This document shows positions 1 through 6,033 of a stretch of DNA of 9,281 nucleotides, in pieces. The notes under the pieces are model-generated. The model saw only the letters and a list, made by a program, of their open reading frames with translations, searched no databases and had not been told where the DNA came from. This stretch comes from Actinomycetota bacterium (GTDB lineage Bacteria > Actinomycetota > Thermoleophilia > UBA2241), in NCBI GenBank assembly GCA_003132645.1, contig PKYM01000175.1, positions 22,685-31,965 of the forward strand, read 5' to 3'. A program made the position numbers and the translations under genes. Each line of letters opens with the position of its first letter. Position 1 is the stretch's first letter.

Positions 1-61
1 GCGGCCCCGGCCCCGTCTCGTCTCTCATTTCTTTGCCGCGCGGCCTCGGGTGCCTGGGGCC
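1..61. other. Short non-coding edge downstream of the L,D-transpeptidase gene
   Basis: These 61 bases lie 3' of the minus-strand transpeptidase gene and run to the window edge. I see no convincing gene end or terminator. The only symmetry is a 10-base palindrome around 35-44, which is unremarkable at this G+C content. Confidence 0.4.
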
Positions 62-844
62 CTAGTTGACGATGACCACGGGGCTGCCGGTCGGCACCCA
101 GGCGTTGACCTTGAGCACGTCGACGTTGTGCATGCGCACGCAACCGTGACTGACGGCCTGGCCGATCAGGGCATCCTGGTTGGTCCCATGAATGGCCACG
201 GGGCCGCCTTGGAGCCAGTTCGCCAGCTTGGGCTGGTAGGCGCTGATACCCAGGGCAAGGACCCCGTAGGCGCCGCCGGAGGTGGTCGGCCGGAGCTTCT
301 GGTTTATGTAGTAGATCCCCGTCGGGGTGGGCAGCGCGGGGCTGCCGACGGCGACCTTGAACTCGCCCAAAAGCAGCCCGCGGCGATAGACGATGAGGCG
401 CCGCTCAGCCAGCTTGATGACGATCTTCGCGCTGGTCGTGTAGATGGCGACGCTGCCCTCTCTGATCCAGCCACGGCTCTCGTTGGGCCGGATCGGCAGC
501 CACACGTTGTACCAGGTGACTCCCCCGACCTGGCGGACCGAGCGCACCAGAAACACCGAGGGGAAGTCGTTGGCGTTCGTCTTGCCGAAGCGCTGCCTGA
601 CCGGAGAGGAGGTCGACGGCGCCTTGTAGGCGACGACCGGACCGACGGCCTTGGCGACCTGCCAGCGCGGCGCCGGCACGGGGGTTGACGTCGCGGCGAC
701 GGACGTTGTCGTCGGCGAGGGGCTCGCCGTCGGCTGGCTCGTGCCGCCGCCGCCGGAGCGGGCGTGTATGATGCCGTAGCCGACGCCGGCCAGCACCACG
801 AGCACGACCGCGACGACTGCCGCCTTGAGAAGCGTGCGCGTCAC
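62..844 (-). CDS. L,D-transpeptidase (YkuD family) with SH3-like domain, membrane-anchored or secreted
   Basis: Predicted 260-residue cell-wall enzyme that would form 3-3 peptidoglycan cross-links or attach proteins outside the membrane. Residues 5-27 are one hydrophobic segment after a short basic N-terminus, so it is a signal anchor or uncleaved signal peptide. A Ser/Thr/Pro/Gly linker follows (about 30-60), then a region resembling a bacterial SH3 domain (about 60-135), then the YkuD catalytic domain (about 138-260). The family signature is intact: HGT at 219-221 and SHGCVR at 232-237, with Cys235 the expected nucleophile. The start is GTG at 844-842, preceded five bases upstream by AGAGGA (855-850). 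The gene is divergent from lemA, sharing a 184-base intergenic region. Its physiological acceptor cannot be read from sequence. The family assignment is firm; the exact role is inference. Confidence 0.93.
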   Translation of the reverse strand: MTRTLLKAAVVAVVLVVLAGVGYGIIHARSGGGGTSQPTASPSPTTTSVAATSTPVPAPRWQVAKAVGPVVAYKAPSTSSPVRQRFGKTNANDFPSVFLVRSVRQVGGVTWYNVWLPIRPNESRGWIREGSVAIYTTSAKIVIKLAERRLIVYRRGLLLGEFKVAVGSPALPTPTGIYYINQKLRPTTSGGAYGVLALGISAYQPKLANWLQGGPVAIHGTNQDALIGQAVSHGCVRMHNVDVLKVNAWVPTGSPVVIVN

Positions 845-929
845 GACTGTCCTCTAGAAGCCTTGCGGTCAGCCTGCATACGGCACAGCATAGCATCTCC
901 GTGCGACGGGAAACCTTCGAGTCGACGCG

Positions 930-947
930 CGACCCGACCTCGGGTCG
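930..947. repeat. Inverted repeat in the transpeptidase/lemA divergent intergenic region
   Basis: Eight-base arms with a CC centre (CGACCCGA at 930-937, TCGGGTCG at 940-947). It lies between the divergent starts and just upstream of a candidate lemA -10. It could be an operator for a dimeric regulator, but arms of this length are expected by chance about once or twice in a window this rich in G+C. Confidence 0.3.
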
Positions 948-976
948 GTCCGGCTTCGCGATTCATCTTCGCGTCG

Positions 977-982
977 TACAAT
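977..982 (+). promoter_or_regulatory. Candidate -10 element for lemA-htpX (TACAAT)
   Basis: TACAAT matches the sigma70-type consensus at five of six positions in an otherwise G+C-rich gap. RNA would start near 989, giving a leader of about 40 bases that includes the lemA ribosome binding site. No good -35 is visible: the best, TTCGCG at 955-960 with a 16-base spacer, is weak. The assignment is therefore tentative. Confidence 0.35.
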
Positions 983-1013
983 GACGATAAGGCGCAGGTC
1001 GAAACCACTCCAC

Positions 1014-1019
1014 AAGGAG
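1014..1019 (+). promoter_or_regulatory. Ribosome binding site that decides the lemA start
   Basis: AAGGAG sits nine bases before the GTG at 1029. It favours that GTG over the in-frame ATG at 981, which overlaps the candidate -10 element and would add 16 charged residues in front of the membrane segment. Confidence 0.7.
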
Positions 1020-1028
1020 CAGACAGAA

Positions 1029-1697
1029 GTGATTGCACTCATCGTAGTGATCGTCATCGTAGTCGTAGTGGCCCTGGGATTGTGGTCTACCTTCAACGGG
1101 CTCGTGCGGCGGCGCAACCAGGTTGACAACGCCTGGAGCCAGATCGACGTGCAGCTCAAACGCCGGCACGACCTCATCCCCAACCTGGTCGAGTCGGTCA
1201 AGGGCTACATGCAGTTCGAGCAGGACACCCTGACCAAGGTGACCAACGCCCGCGCCGCGGCCGTCGCCGCCGGCGCTCAGGGTCCGGCGGCCCAGGCTCA
1301 GGCTGAGAACGCCCTGACCCAGAGCCTGCGCTCCCTGTTCGCGGTGGTCGAGAACTATCCCGACCTCAAGGCCAACCAGAACGTGATGTCGCTCCAGGAA
1401 GAGCTGACCACGACCGAGAACAAGATCTCCTTCGCGCGCCAGTTCTACAACGACAGCGTCATGAGCTTCAACACGAAGATCCAGCAGTTCCCCAGCAACA
1501 TCATCGCCGGCATGTTCAACTTCACGACGCGCCAGTTCTTCGAGGCCGAGGCAGCCGACCGCGAGCTCCCCAAGGTCGACCTCAGCATGGCGCCGCAGGT
1601 CCAGATGGGCCAGCCGGCTCAGCCACCGGTCCAGCCCGCGCAGCCGCCGGTACCGCCCCAGCAGCCGCCGAGCCCGCCGCAGCAGCGAGCGCAGTAG
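1029..1697 (+). CDS. lemA: LemA family membrane-anchored coiled-coil protein
   Basis: A 222-residue LemA family protein. Residues 2-20 are a very hydrophobic segment (IALIVVIVIVVVVALGLW), the single N-terminal membrane anchor typical of the family. The signature follows: an RRNQVDNAWSQIDVQLKRR stretch, then DLIPNLVESVKGY (about 29-62). The helical body continues to about 190 and contains ENYPDLKAN and NDSVMSFNTKIQQFPSN, both typical LemA blocks. The last 28 residues are almost only Pro, Gln and Ala, an extension beyond the usual domain. It is followed after 20 bases by htpX, a pairing seen in many bacteria, which suggests a shared job in membrane protein or envelope homeostasis. The biochemical function of LemA is not established. 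Start chosen from the AAGGAG site; an in-frame ATG 48 bases upstream is less likely. Confidence 0.93.
   Translation: MIALIVVIVIVVVVALGLWSTFNGLVRRRNQVDNAWSQIDVQLKRRHDLIPNLVESVKGYMQFEQDTLTKVTNARAAAVAAGAQGPAAQAQAENALTQSLRSLFAVVENYPDLKANQNVMSLQEELTTTENKISFARQFYNDSVMSFNTKIQQFPSNIIAGMFNFTTRQFFEAEAADRELPKVDLSMAPQVQMGQPAQPPVQPAQPPVPPQQPPSPPQQRAQ
1611..1694 (+). repeat. Low-complexity Pro/Gln tail of LemA with a direct repeat
   Basis: Codes for the final 28 residues of LemA. The heptapeptide QPAQPPV occurs twice in tandem (1611-1631 and 1632-1652), followed by runs such as PPQQPPSPPQQ. This is probably a disordered extension that grew by slippage of CAG/CCG-rich codons. Confidence 0.75.
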
Positions 1698-1717
1698 AGC
1701 GGCGGTCGGCTAAGCAC

Positions 1718-2716
1718 ATGTACGAACAGATCGCCCGCAACAAGCGCGACTCGGTCCTGCTGGTCGCGATCATCGTGGCCGTGCTGCTCACGCTCGGCTT
1801 CGCCATCGGCGTGGCCTATTTTCGCACCTACACGGGGGGCATCGGCCTGCTCGGCGTGTTCGGCATCGTGGCCATCGCCTGGAGCCTCATCGGCTACTAC
1901 GGCGGCTCGGGCATCGTGCTGGCCGCCAGCCGGGCCCAGCGGGTCACCCGCGAGCAGGTGCCGGTCCTCTGGAACGTGGTCGAGGAGATGTCGATCGCGG
2001 CGGGCATTCCCATGCCGGCCGTCTACGTCATCAACGACCTCGCCCCCAACGCCTTCGCCACCGGCCGCGACCCGCAGCACGCCTCGGTGGCGGTGACCGC
2101 CGGGCTGCTGGAGTTGATGAGCCGCGACGAGCTCCAGGGCGTGATCGCCCACGAGATGTCGCACGTGCGCAACTTCGATATCCGCTTCGCCATGCTCGTC
2201 GGCGTGCTGGTCGGCATGATCGCCCTGGTCTCCGACTTCTTTCTGCGCTCGACGTTCTTCGGCTTCGGCGGGCGCCGCGACAGCAACAACGCCGGCGGCG
2301 CGGGAGCGATCCTCTTTGTGATCGCCATCGTGCTCGCCATCCTGGCGCCCTTCTTCGCCCTGATGGTCCAGATGGCGATCTCGCGCCACCGCGAGTACCT
2401 GGCCGACGCCTCGGGCGTCGAGCTGACCCGCAACCCGCTCGGCCTGGCGCACGCCCTCCAGAAGATCGCCGGCGACCCCCGCTCCCTGCGGGTCGCCACG
2501 CGCGCCACGGCGCACCTCTACATCGCCAACCCGCTGAAGGCCAAGAAGGTCAAGGAGTCGGCCGGCCTGTTCGACACGCACCCGCCCATCCAGAAGCGTA
2601 TCGAGATCCTGCTGGCCATGGCCCACGCCGGACCCGGCGCCCTTGCGCCGGAGCCGTCCGCAGCCCCCCAGGGCGAGCCGCCCCAGCCCACCCCCGGAAC
2701 GCCCAACCAGAGCTGA
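1718..2716 (+). CDS. htpX: Membrane zinc metalloprotease HtpX (peptidase family M48)
   Basis: A 332-residue integral membrane endopeptidase expected to degrade misfolded or damaged membrane proteins. The HEXXH zinc site is HEMSH at 145-149, within GVIAHEMSHVRNFD. The third zinc ligand is expected at Glu226 in SRHREYLADASG. NAFATGRDPQHASVAVTAGLLE (111-132) and LFDTHPPIQKRIEIL (284-298) are typical HtpX blocks. Hydrophobic segments at about 13-33, 42-63, 157-175 and 195-218 fit the usual topology with the active site facing the cytoplasm. The last 30 or so residues are Pro/Gln/Ala-rich, like the LemA tail. The start is the ATG 20 bases after the lemA stop. The ribosome binding site is weak, so translation may be coupled to lemA. 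Confidence 0.96.
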   Translation: MYEQIARNKRDSVLLVAIIVAVLLTLGFAIGVAYFRTYTGGIGLLGVFGIVAIAWSLIGYYGGSGIVLAASRAQRVTREQVPVLWNVVEEMSIAAGIPMPAVYVINDLAPNAFATGRDPQHASVAVTAGLLELMSRDELQGVIAHEMSHVRNFDIRFAMLVGVLVGMIALVSDFFLRSTFFGFGGRRDSNNAGGAGAILFVIAIVLAILAPFFALMVQMAISRHREYLADASGVELTRNPLGLAHALQKIAGDPRSLRVATRATAHLYIANPLKAKKVKESAGLFDTHPPIQKRIEILLAMAHAGPGALAPEPSAAPQGEPPQPTPGTPNQS

Positions 2717-2734
2717 GCGGCCCCAGGCAGTCGT

Positions 2735-2749
2735 CGGGCGTCCCGCCCG
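2735..2749. terminator. Hairpin between convergent htpX and the TPR gene
   Basis: Six-base G+C-only arms CGGGCG and CGCCCG with a TCC loop, inside the 40-base gap between the two convergent stop codons. It could act as a two-way terminator, but there is no T-tract on either strand, so the call is tentative. Confidence 0.35.
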
Positions 2750-2756
2750 GGAAGCC

Positions 2757-3266
2757 CTAGCCCGCCGCCGCCAGGCAATCGTCGAGGGCACGCCTGTAGT
2801 CGGCGTTGCCGGGCGCCATGGCGACCGCCAGACGAGCGGCCCGCAGGGCGCCCGCGACATCCTCGAGCTTCAGCAGGCAGCGGGCCATGGCGAAGTGAGC
2901 GTAGTCGTTGGTGGGCGCGCGACGCAGGAGTTCTTCGAACTCCTGCGTCGCGCGCCCGTACCTGCCCAGAGCGTAGTACGAGCGTCCCAGCGCCTCGCGG
3001 ATGGAGTTCTTGTCGGGAGCCAGCAGCAACGCCCGCTCGAGGAACATGGCCGCCTGAGCCGGGTGTCGCTCCGCCAGAAAGCGGCGCCCAGTCTGGAAGA
3101 GATCGTACGCTCGCTCGCCCTGCGCCGCGGCGTCCTCCTGGGCTGCCCGATCCTCGCGACCGTCGTCATGAGCCGCCCTACCGTCGCGACCGTCGTCCTG
3201 GGCCGCCTCACCGCCCGCGGGCGCCTGGGCGTCGACACCTTCGTCTCCCGGGTCGCGCGTGGTCAC
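2757..3266 (-). CDS. Tetratricopeptide-repeat protein, cytoplasmic
   Basis: A 169-residue protein with no signal peptide. Residues 1-52 are hydrophilic, Ala/Asp/Arg-rich and probably disordered, with about three copies of a ten-residue unit (AAQDDGRDGR, AAHDDGREDR, AAQEDAAAQG at 21-50). Residues 53-153 form about three TPR units: AYDLFQTGRRFLAERHPAQA onwards, then NSIREALGRSYYALGRYGRA onwards, then DYAHFAMARCLLKLEDVAGA onwards. These would be a protein-binding scaffold; no partner or enzymatic role is visible. The GTG start overlaps the stop of the upstream HD-domain gene by four bases (GTGA), which indicates translational coupling and suggests the two products act together. An open frame continues far upstream but only as a shadow of the HD gene. 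Residues 104-118 are encoded by a 45-base inverted repeat, listed separately. Confidence 0.85.
   Translation of the reverse strand: MTTRDPGDEGVDAQAPAGGEAAQDDGRDGRAAHDDGREDRAAQEDAAAQGERAYDLFQTGRRFLAERHPAQAAMFLERALLLAPDKNSIREALGRSYYALGRYGRATQEFEELLRRAPTNDYAHFAMARCLLKLEDVAGALRAARLAVAMAPGNADYRRALDDCLAAAG
2913..2957. repeat. Perfect 21-base inverted repeat inside the TPR gene
   Basis: Arms at 2913-2933 and 2937-2957 pair at all 21 positions, with a TTC centre (GAA on the coding strand). It spans exactly 15 codons, residues 104-118 (GRATQEFEELLRRAP), the second helix of a TPR. On the coding strand the triloop is closed C-GAA-G, a combination known to make unusually stable small DNA hairpins. Because it is palindromic, the opposite strand read in phase gives nearly the same peptide (GRATQEFFELLRRAP). 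It is unrelated in sequence to the pyrK palindrome. Confidence 0.95.
3154..3213 (-). repeat. Tandem 30-base imperfect repeat in the TPR gene linker
   Basis: Two adjacent 30-base units (3154-3183 and 3184-3213) that differ at only a few positions. On the minus strand they code for the ten-residue AAxDDGRxxR-type repeats, with a more degenerate third copy next to them. They probably arose by slippage and form a charged flexible linker. Confidence 0.8.
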
Positions 3267-3838
3267 TCGCCGGCGAGCCCCAGCTCTGTGGCGACGCCCT
3301 GCATCGCGGTCAGGGCGATGGTGAGAAACTCGTCGAGCCCGAGTCCGAGCTCGTCGCAGCGCAGGATCGACTCGCGGTGGACGCCGCGGGCGAAGGCGCC
3401 TTCGCGCATGCGCTTGCGCACCGAGGAGACCTTGACCTGCGGCAGCGAGCGGTCGGGTCGCACCAGCGTGGCGGCGGTGATCAGACCGGTCGTCTGATCG
3501 GCGGCGATCAGGGCCACGTCGATCGGACGCTCGACCACCACACCGGTCGCGGGGTTGTGAGCCATCACGGCGTGGATGAGATCGGCCGGCAGGCCCAGTT
3601 CGGCGAGACGCTCCGCCGCCCGGGCGCCGTGCCGGGTTTCGTCGCCCTCGGTCTCCTCCGCATCGAGGTCGTGGGCAAGTCCGGTGAGGCCCCACAGGTC
3701 GGGATCCTCGCCGAGCCGCGCGGCCAGGCCGCGCATCACAGCCTCGGTCGCCAGCATGTGGCGTCGCAGGTTGACGTTGGCTACGGAGTCGTCGATCAGG
3801 CCCACGACTTCGTCGCGGGATGCCGGGGAGATGCTCAT
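3263..3838 (-). CDS. HD-domain (HDIG-type) predicted metal-dependent phosphohydrolase
   Basis: A 191-residue protein containing the metal-binding pattern of the HD superfamily in the expected order: His27 (LRRHMLATE), His56-Asp57 (GLAHDLDAEE), His70 (ETRHGARAAERL), His94 (AVMAHNPATG) and Asp114 (IAADQTTGLI). The spacing fits the small stand-alone HDIG proteins, usually phosphohydrolases acting on nucleotides or other phosphate esters; the substrate cannot be told here. There is no signal peptide or membrane segment. The ATG start has a strong AGGAGG site seven bases or so upstream, suggesting good expression. It overlaps the following TPR gene by four bases. The family is confident; the function is open. 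Confidence 0.88.
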   Translation of the reverse strand: MSISPASRDEVVGLIDDSVANVNLRRHMLATEAVMRGLAARLGEDPDLWGLTGLAHDLDAEETEGDETRHGARAAERLAELGLPADLIHAVMAHNPATGVVVERPIDVALIAADQTTGLITAATLVRPDRSLPQVKVSSVRKRMREGAFARGVHRESILRCDELGLGLDEFLTIALTAMQGVATELGLAGE

Positions 3839-3846
3839 GCAAACAA

Positions 3847-3852
3847 CCTCCT
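3847..3852 (-). promoter_or_regulatory. Strong ribosome binding site of the HD-domain gene
   Basis: AGGAGG on the minus strand, eight bases before the ATG at 3838. It is the best-matched Shine-Dalgarno sequence in the window and fixes the start. The rest of the 3839-3981 gap shows no convincing promoter for this gene. Confidence 0.8.
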
Positions 3853-3934
3853 GGTCTAAGCGGTCGCGGTCGCAATGGCTGCCGCCGCGCCCGCACGGCT
3901 GCGTGGGTAGCGTGAGTCGTCTGTGCGGCCGGGT

Positions 3935-3952
3935 CGCCGGCGGCAGCCGGCG
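3935..3952 (-). terminator. Candidate hairpin terminator after coaBC
   Basis: Seven-base perfect arms CGCCGGC and GCCGGCG around a four-base loop, 30-47 bases downstream of the coaBC stop. It could end the mihF-gmk-rpoZ-coaBC transcript. No T-tract follows on the minus strand, so this may be a Rho-dependent end or simply a chance hairpin. Confidence 0.35.
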
Positions 3953-3981
3953 CCGGTCGAGCGCTGCGGCCTACCTGCGGC

Positions 3982-5196
3982 TCACCCGCCGGTGAGGACG
4001 GTCTCGACCTCGTCGAGGAGGGCCCGCGCGCAGGCCGTCTTGCTCGTGCGTGGCACGTGCGCCTCGCGAGCCGGGGTCAGGATGGTGATCTCGTTCTCGT
4101 CGGAGCCGATCCCGATGCCCGCCGCGAGGATGTCGTTGAAGACCAGGATGTCGACGCCCTTGGCGGCCTTCTTGGCCCGTGCCCTGTCGATGCGCGGACC
4201 GGCCTCGGCAGCGAAGCCGACACGTACGAGGCCGGCGCGCCTGGTCTGGCCGAGGATGTCGACCGTCGGCACCAGACGCAGGGTGAGCTCGGGCGCGGCG
4301 GCGCGCTCCAGCTTGCCCTCGCTGACCTCCTGCGGCCGGTAGTCGGCGACGGCCGCCGCCATGACGAGCACGCCGGCGTCGGCCGATTCGCGAGCCACCG
4401 CGTCGGCCATCTCGGCCGCGCTCTCGACGACGACCTTGCGGTAGGCCGTCTCGTCGCCGCTGCGCGTGGTGATCAGCACGACGTCGGCGCCCCGTAGATA
4501 GGCTTCGTCGGCCACCGCCCGGCCCATCTTGCCGCTCGAGCGATTGCCGATGTAGCGCACCGCGTCGATGGCTTCGCGGGTGCCGCCGGCCGTGACCACG
4601 ATCTTGCGTCCGGCCAGCGCGCCTTTCGCAAGCCCCGCGAACGCCCGCCGTACGGCCGCCATGATGACTTCGGGCGAGGCCATGCGGCCGGCCCCCTCCT
4701 CGCCGCAGGCGAGGTCGCCGATGCCGGTCGGCAGCACGTCGACTCCGCGGCCGGCCAGGATCTCGAGGTTACGCTGGGTGGCCTCGTGTTCGTACATCGC
4801 CCAGTTGGCGCTGGGCGCCACGATCACTGGGCCGCGGAAGGCCAGGTAGATGGCCGAGAGCAGGTTGTCGGCAAGACCGTGGGCGAGCTTGGCGACCGTG
4901 TTGGCCGTCGCCGGCGCCACGACCATGACGTCGGCGCGGCGGGCCGCCTCGATGTGTTCGAACCAGCCGCCCGAGGGTTGCCACGAGGCCTCGTCGTCGA
5001 GCACGCCGGCGCGGGCCACGGCGGCGAAGGTCAGGGGCATGACGAAGCGCTTGGCGGCCGCGGTGGTGACCACCGTCGGGCCGTAGCCCTCTTTGGTGAG
5101 GAGGCGCACGAACTCGACGGCCTTGTAGATCGCGATGCCGCCGCTCACGCCGACCAGCACGTGGCGCTGCGGCGGGTGGAGCTGTCCTGCCGTCAT
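3982..5196 (-). CDS. coaBC: Bifunctional phosphopantothenoylcysteine decarboxylase / phosphopantothenate-cysteine ligase
   Basis: A 404-residue protein carrying out two consecutive steps of coenzyme A synthesis: the CTP-dependent ligation of cysteine to 4'-phosphopantothenate (CoaB), then FMN-dependent decarboxylation (CoaC). CoaC is N-terminal (about 11-190): VLVGVSGGIAIYKA at 13-26, catalytic His81 in WFEHIEAARRAD, flavin-site PATANTVAKLAHGLADNLLS at 95-114, and the redox Cys164 in LACGEEGAGRM. CoaB is C-terminal (about 197-404): TAGGTREAIDAVRYIGNRSS at 202-221, AAAVADYRP at 280-288, and FNDI at 353-356 near GSDENEITIL. The substrate clamp usually written PxMNxxMW reads PSANWAM here (128-134), so the normal Met-Asn pair is Ala-Asn. 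The CoaB lysine motif reads KLER (295-298), keeping only the first lysine. It lies 19 bases after rpoZ, with AGAGGA just past the rpoZ stop. Confidence 0.95.
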   Translation of the reverse strand: MTAGQLHPPQRHVLVGVSGGIAIYKAVEFVRLLTKEGYGPTVVTTAAAKRFVMPLTFAAVARAGVLDDEASWQPSGGWFEHIEAARRADVMVVAPATANTVAKLAHGLADNLLSAIYLAFRGPVIVAPSANWAMYEHEATQRNLEILAGRGVDVLPTGIGDLACGEEGAGRMASPEVIMAAVRRAFAGLAKGALAGRKIVVTAGGTREAIDAVRYIGNRSSGKMGRAVADEAYLRGADVVLITTRSGDETAYRKVVVESAAEMADAVARESADAGVLVMAAAVADYRPQEVSEGKLERAAAPELTLRLVPTVDILGQTRRAGLVRVGFAAEAGPRIDRARAKKAAKGVDILVFNDILAAGIGIGSDENEITILTPAREAHVPRTSKTACARALLDEVETVLTGG

Positions 5197-5215
5197 GCCC
5201 GCCCGACCGGTCCTC

Positions 5216-5449
5216 TTAGCCCTTGCTGGAGAAGTGGATCTTGCCCTCGGCGATCTCTTCGAAGGCGATCGTCAGGAGGTTCTTGCTGCGCGAAGTCACG
5301 AGCGGCGGCGGGAACTCGTCGAACATGCCCTCGCCGAGCGAGTTGTAGTAGTTGTTGATCTGTCGCGCGCGCTTGGCGGCGATGACGGTGAGCGAATAGC
5401 GCGAGTTGCCCGCATAGGGCAGCAGCTCGTCGATGCGGGGACGGTCCAC
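5216..5449 (-). CDS. rpoZ: DNA-directed RNA polymerase omega subunit
   Basis: A 77-residue omega subunit, which helps assemble and stabilise the beta-prime subunit of RNA polymerase. It shows the family pattern RPRIDELLPYAGNSRYSLTV at 3-22, IAAKRARQIN at 23-32, then SKNLLTIAFEEIAEGKI at 55-71. The length is typical for the family. The GTG start shares one base with the gmk stop (TAGTG), with AAAGGAG four bases upstream. It is embedded in the usual actinobacterial gmk-rpoZ-coaBC order, so it is co-transcribed with nucleotide and cofactor genes. Confidence 0.96.
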   Translation of the reverse strand: MDRPRIDELLPYAGNSRYSLTVIAAKRARQINNYYNSLGEGMFDEFPPPLVTSRSKNLLTIAFEEIAEGKIHFSSKG

Positions 5450-6033
5450 TAGTCTCCTTTGTGTCGTGTCTCTCTGGTGCGACGCCGTGCCATGATGGCG
5501 ACCACTTCAGCAGCCGCCCGTTCGGGTTCGTCGTTGACGATGACCTCGTCGAACTCGTGCTCGGCGGCGAGTTCGGCCTTCGCGATCTCGAGCCGGCGGG
5601 CGATCGCCTTGGGTGTGTCGGTCGCCCGACCGTGCAACCGCCGGGCGAGTTCGTCGACCGACGGCGGCGCCACGAAGATCAGCGTGGCCGCCGGCATCGT
5701 CTGGCGAATGACGCGCGCGCCCTGCAACTCGATCTCGAGTACGACATCATAGCCCTGTGCGAGCTTGTCTTCTACGTCGGCGCGCAGCGTCCCGTACAGG
5801 TTGCCTCCGTAGTCTACCCATTCGAGGAAGTTCCCCTCAGCGACGGCGCGCCGGAAGTCCGCGGTCGAAAGGAAGCGATAGTGCAACCCGTCGAGCTCGC
5901 CGGGCCGCGGCGCCCTCGTGGTCGCCGACACCGAAGTGACGACGTTCGGCAGCGCCTTACGCACCAGACCGATGACGGTCCCCTTGCCGGCGCCCGACGG
6001 GCCGGAGACCACGAAGACCGACGGGATGATCAG
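5449..6033 (-). CDS. gmk: Guanylate kinase (probable CTG start)
   Basis: Phosphorylates GMP to GDP with ATP, in the cytoplasm. The P-loop GPSGAGKGT is at about residues 11-19. GMP-site residues follow in SATTRAPRPGELDGLHYRF and NFLEWVDYGGNLYGT, with further family blocks DVVLEIELQGARVIRQ and IFVAPPSVDELARRL. From the CTG at 6033 the protein is about 194 residues, a normal family length, beginning LIIPSVFVVSG. That CTG overlaps the mihF stop by four bases (CTGA), the same geometry as the GTGA overlaps elsewhere in the window. No ATG, GTG or TTG lies in frame nearby upstream; the nearest is a GTG at 6111, which would add about 26 Arg-rich residues inside mihF. A GGGAG stretch sits directly against the CTG, so an ATC start one or two codons on cannot be excluded. 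The product is certain; the start is not. Confidence 0.93.
   Translation of the reverse strand: MIIPSVFVVSGPSGAGKGTVIGLVRKALPNVVTSVSATTRAPRPGELDGLHYRFLSTADFRRAVAEGNFLEWVDYGGNLYGTLRADVEDKLAQGYDVVLEIELQGARVIRQTMPAATLIFVAPPSVDELARRLHGRATDTPKAIARRLEIAKAELAAEHEFDEVIVNDEPERAAAEVVAIMARRRTRETRHKGD

Noticed and set aside
981..1028. ATG at 981 as lemA start
   Set aside because: It overlaps the likely -10, has no ribosome binding site, and the GTG at 1029 has a good AAGGAG at suitable distance.
1619..2860. Minus-strand 413-residue open frame opposite lemA and htpX
   Set aside because: Composition is His/Asp/Gly/Arg-rich shadow coding, and the plus-strand products are clear family members.
2643..3497. 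Plus-strand open frame overlapping the htpX end and antisense to the TPR and HD genes
   Set aside because: Its only TPR-like peptide (GRATQEFFELLRRAP) is a mirror of the palindrome. The rest is low complexity, so true dual coding is not supported.
3390..3734. Three smaller palindromes in the HD gene (3390-3405 with no loop; 3479-3499 with 8-base arms; 3718-3734 with 8-base arms)
   Set aside because: At about 68% G+C, eight-base arms with small loops are expected about twice per window of this size. Unlike the 21- and 22-base cases they need no special explanation, although three in one gene is slightly high.
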